This document shows positions 62,067 through 64,000 of a stretch of DNA of 64,000 nt, piece by piece (position 1 is the first letter of the stretch; each line of letters begins with the position of its first letter). The notes beneath the pieces are model-generated. The model was given only the letters and a program-made list of their open reading frames with translations. It was not told where the DNA came from and made no database searches. The position numbers and the translations under genes were made by a program. Source of the DNA: Anseranas semipalmata (lineage: Eukaryota > Chordata > Aves > Anseriformes > Anseranatidae); the NCBI GenBank assembly GCA_013399115.1, contig VXAA01006444.1:248001-312000 (forward strand). Reading direction: 5' to 3'.

Positions 62067-62469
62067 CCATTGTTTTTTTCTGAAATTGGCTGGTGAAGAT
62101 TCAAATTGAGATTGGACCAGTAGGAATTGGAGAGGAAGTTATTATATACGGCTTTCATTTGTTCTAAGCTATCAGATACGGTAGAGTCTTCGAGTGGTAT
62201 TGAAACCTCCTTGCTCTCTTCTTCATTTTTAATAGAACTGCTCTCAAAGTCTGCCATGCGGTCACTTGTCTCACTGATGTGTGACTCACTGTCCATTTCA
62301 TGGCTAGAAAATTCAGCAGCTGGAGAATTTTGGTAGCTTTGGCAGTTCTTACTGAAGTCTTTTTCTGGACATGCATATTTTGCTGAAGGCTCACCATCAA
62401 CTGTATTTTCATCAGGTTCCACATCTTCTTCCACCAATGCTGCTGCTTTTAGTTCATCTGAAACATAGG
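59270..62469 (-). CDS. TSHZ3: Teashirt zinc finger homeobox 3, terminal coding exon (partial CDS, lacks exon 1)
   Basis: This exon encodes a nuclear transcription factor of the teashirt family, known in mammals for roles in ureteric smooth-muscle differentiation and cortical projection neurons, and for interaction with APBB1/FE65 and CtBP-type corepressors. The exon holds 2 nt of a split codon, 1065 codons and a TAG stop (59270-59272). Counting from the Leu codon at 62437, three widely spaced C-X2-C-X12-H-X5-H fingers sit near residues 190-215, 250-276 and 362-387. An acidic/Ser-rich N-terminus has an 11-Ser run (125-135). A basic NLS-like stretch (KRWSKPRKR) lies at 228-236 and a PIDLT CtBP-type motif at 763-767. 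An atypical homeodomain (about 864-936) has WLANVKY in the recognition helix. Two C-terminal C2H2 fingers lie at 950-973 and 1015-1039. The frame is open 5' of residue 1 to an acceptor AG at 62470-62471, reading YVSDELKAAA, which matches the human protein just after its first ~14 residues. The TTG at 62437 is therefore internal, not a start. TSHZ1 and TSHZ2 are excluded by the TSHZ3-like body and the C-terminus ending LLYVSELEKQ. Confidence 0.97.
62033..62065 (-). repeat. TSHZ3: Coding AGC/AGT triplet repeat (11-Ser tract in TSHZ3)
   Basis: Eleven consecutive Ser codons, in mRNA order AGC x3, AGT, AGC x6, AGT. Two AGT interruptions break the triplet run and should stabilise it. A Ser run at the same place is present in mammalian TSHZ3, so this is an ancestral low-complexity linker, not a new expansion. 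Confidence 0.9.
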
Positions 62470-62492
62470 CTATTATGAAGAGAAGAAAATAT
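62470..62492 (-). promoter_or_regulatory. TSHZ3: Splice acceptor of TSHZ3 intron 1
   Basis: Read on the minus strand, a pyrimidine-rich run (TTTTCTTCTCTTC) is followed by ATAATAG and then the exon, which begins CC TAT GTT. The AG is 62471-62470. The exon begins with two bases of a split codon, which implies that exon 1 ends with one base of that codon. This would give Ala if it is G, as expected from the human protein (inferred). Continuation of TSHZ3-like sequence up to exactly this AG is the main support. Confidence 0.9.
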
Positions 62493-64000
62493 AAGTTAGT
62501 TTATGCTGATCATACTTTTGCTCAAGTGTTTCAGCCAAAGAACTGCACTTATTTGTAAAATTAAACAGTTAAAATTTAGTGTTTCTTCTGAGCAAGAAAA
62601 AAATCTGCTCTTCAAACATAATTTGCCACCTTATTCTTCTCAAGGGGCAACAGCTTGAAATTAAAACTAAATTTGAAATTAATGAAGCACATTCTGGAGG
62701 TGGCATTCATTTCTAAAGTAATAAATTACTTGTATCAACCTCAGAGACAGCAGTTCCTGTCTGTCAATTAATATGTCTTATGCTTCTCCTACCCCTAATG
62801 CATTTCTTAACAGACAGATTCACAATTTAAATTAAGCAAGCATTTTTTGCTCATTACAGTTTTGAGACTCAATCTTTAATAAATATAGAGTACAACAAAC
62901 ATCAAAAATTCCTACAAAGTAAAAAAATCTCCAGTTGCAATAACCAAAAAATGAGATTTTCAAGAAGTTATCATTATTAGTAGTTATCATATTTTAGAGG
63001 AGAAGACAGCAAAAGCAGGTGATGCAACCTTCTGAAACAACTCACTAAGAGCAATTCCAGGATATCATTATGGGTGTAACAAATGACCCATTCACATTTA
63101 AACATATCTTTCTCAACAAGTAAGCCCATGCAGAATTATGTCAGGAGCTAGTTCAAGAAAATTGGTATGCTGTACTCATTCTTGCTGTATAAATATATAC
63201 AAGACCTTCCAGTGGACCTTACAAATGTCAAAGTGTTTGCTCTTTAGACTACTTTGTCAATATTTACTCAGCATAAGCTACACAGACACCCAACAGGGAT
63301 CCTGTCTTTTTTTCCTCCTCAAGTAATGCAACTGGTGATGTAAATTTAAGATACTCTTCCTGAATAGGATAGTTGGGAACTGACAGTAAACACGTTCATT
63401 TTTCCACAGTGTTTCTGTGCACGTATTCTACATATATTAAGTCTACCTAAGTTTTTCCTTCAGGAAAGGAAACTACAGTACCATTAAGAGAGGGATCATT
63501 AATTGATCAAAATAATCTATTTCTATATAGTGCATTAGTTTACAGCTAAGCAAGAAAGCAAAATCGATCATGACTGTTCTGTATTAAGTGGAATTTAAAA
63601 TTTGCTTGCAATCTACCACAAATACACTTATAAACTTTGAAAAAATATGTTTCCAGTAGACTCTATGGTTGAGGACACTTGACTTTTGACCTTCTTCTCT
63701 GCAACACATCTGGAATGTGTGGGTATCTGTACTGTAAACACATTAAATAATCTACAGCTTGTTTATTCAGGCAATAGTGCTAAGAAGATAATGATTAACA
63801 TCCCCGTAAGACTTATGCTAGCCCACAGAGAGAAAAATGTAGAAGAATAGTACAGTAGATATCACATATACAGTAGTGAACCTTGCAAACTTGTTTCAGG
63901 GAAAATATGTTTAAATGTTGTCAAAAAAACACAAAAGACAAAGCAACTGTTAAAGCAACAATGAAATCAGGCTTTTAGTTTCATATGGAGTATTTCTTCA
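62493..64000 (-). other. TSHZ3: 3' part of TSHZ3 intron 1 (runs off the window)
   Basis: AT-rich sequence upstream of the acceptor, without an open frame of interest, repeat family or second exon that I can recognise. Exon 1, with the initiator Met, must lie beyond position 64000. Intron 1 of TSHZ3 is very long in other vertebrates, so its absence here is expected. Confidence 0.75.

Noticed and set aside
61011..62336. Open frames antisense to or in other frames of the TSHZ3 exon (for example 61011-61301, 61280-61534, 61831-62070, 62127-62336)
   Set aside because: They are shadows of the strongly conserved TSHZ3 frame and have no homology of their own.
1..64000. CRISPR arrays, tRNA, rRNA, operons or prokaryotic defence genes
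   Set aside because: No regularly spaced identical repeats with unique spacers, no cloverleaf-type sequence noticed, and all signals are vertebrate.

Overview
The window is vertebrate, almost certainly avian, nuclear DNA. Two things show this. First, the only clear protein-coding gene is TSHZ3 (teashirt zinc-finger homeobox 3), and its protein is nearly collinear with the mammalian orthologue. Second, the recognisable interspersed repeats are mostly CR1 LINE fragments, including younger copies with the typical bird 3' tail (ATTCTATGATTCTATG on the element's sense strand). No SINE burst of mammalian type is seen. There is no bacterial, plasmid, phage or CRISPR content. One ambiguous base (N, 42960) points to a draft assembly. 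I cannot name the species.

Layout. The right end (62470-64000) is the 3' part of TSHZ3 intron 1. The large terminal coding exon lies on the minus strand at 59270-62469 and encodes all but roughly the first 14 residues. The likely 3' UTR follows towards lower coordinates (about 57670-59269). It has two 8-mer miR-101 sites, a miR-19 8-mer, two miR-17-type seed matches, an AATAAA cluster and a distal ATTAAA signal. Everything from 1 to about 57670 is gene desert on the 3' side of TSHZ3, with no convincing protein-coding gene.

The desert is AT-rich and holds fragments of CR1 LINEs of different ages (1590-2072, 8414-8470, 12003-12078, 17290-17425, 29430-30316, 32456-33330, 48470-48735), one MIR-like CORE-SINE (7385-7500), many A/T homopolymers and short microsatellites, and an odd degenerate array of the palindrome GATTTATAAATC (24140-24520). 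Several GC-rich patches stand out: 11340-11830, 26712-27512, 38520-40110, 47870-48070, 49320-50420, and a CpG-dense one at 51505-51880. They carry long but unconvincing open frames. AT-rich, repeat-poor stretches such as 14200-14880, 45540-45900 and 53440-53720 are possible conserved enhancers, but only a cross-species alignment can show that.

How it fits together. TSHZ3 is a developmental transcription factor. Genes of this class commonly sit beside large deserts containing distal enhancers. The simplest reading is one gene, its post-transcriptionally regulated 3' UTR, and its downstream regulatory landscape. I found no strong evidence for a new multi-gene system. The best leads are the CpG-dense patch about 7.4 kb past the stop codon, the paired miR-101 sites, the palindrome array, and the GC block ending in a poly(A)-signal-like sequence near 50465.
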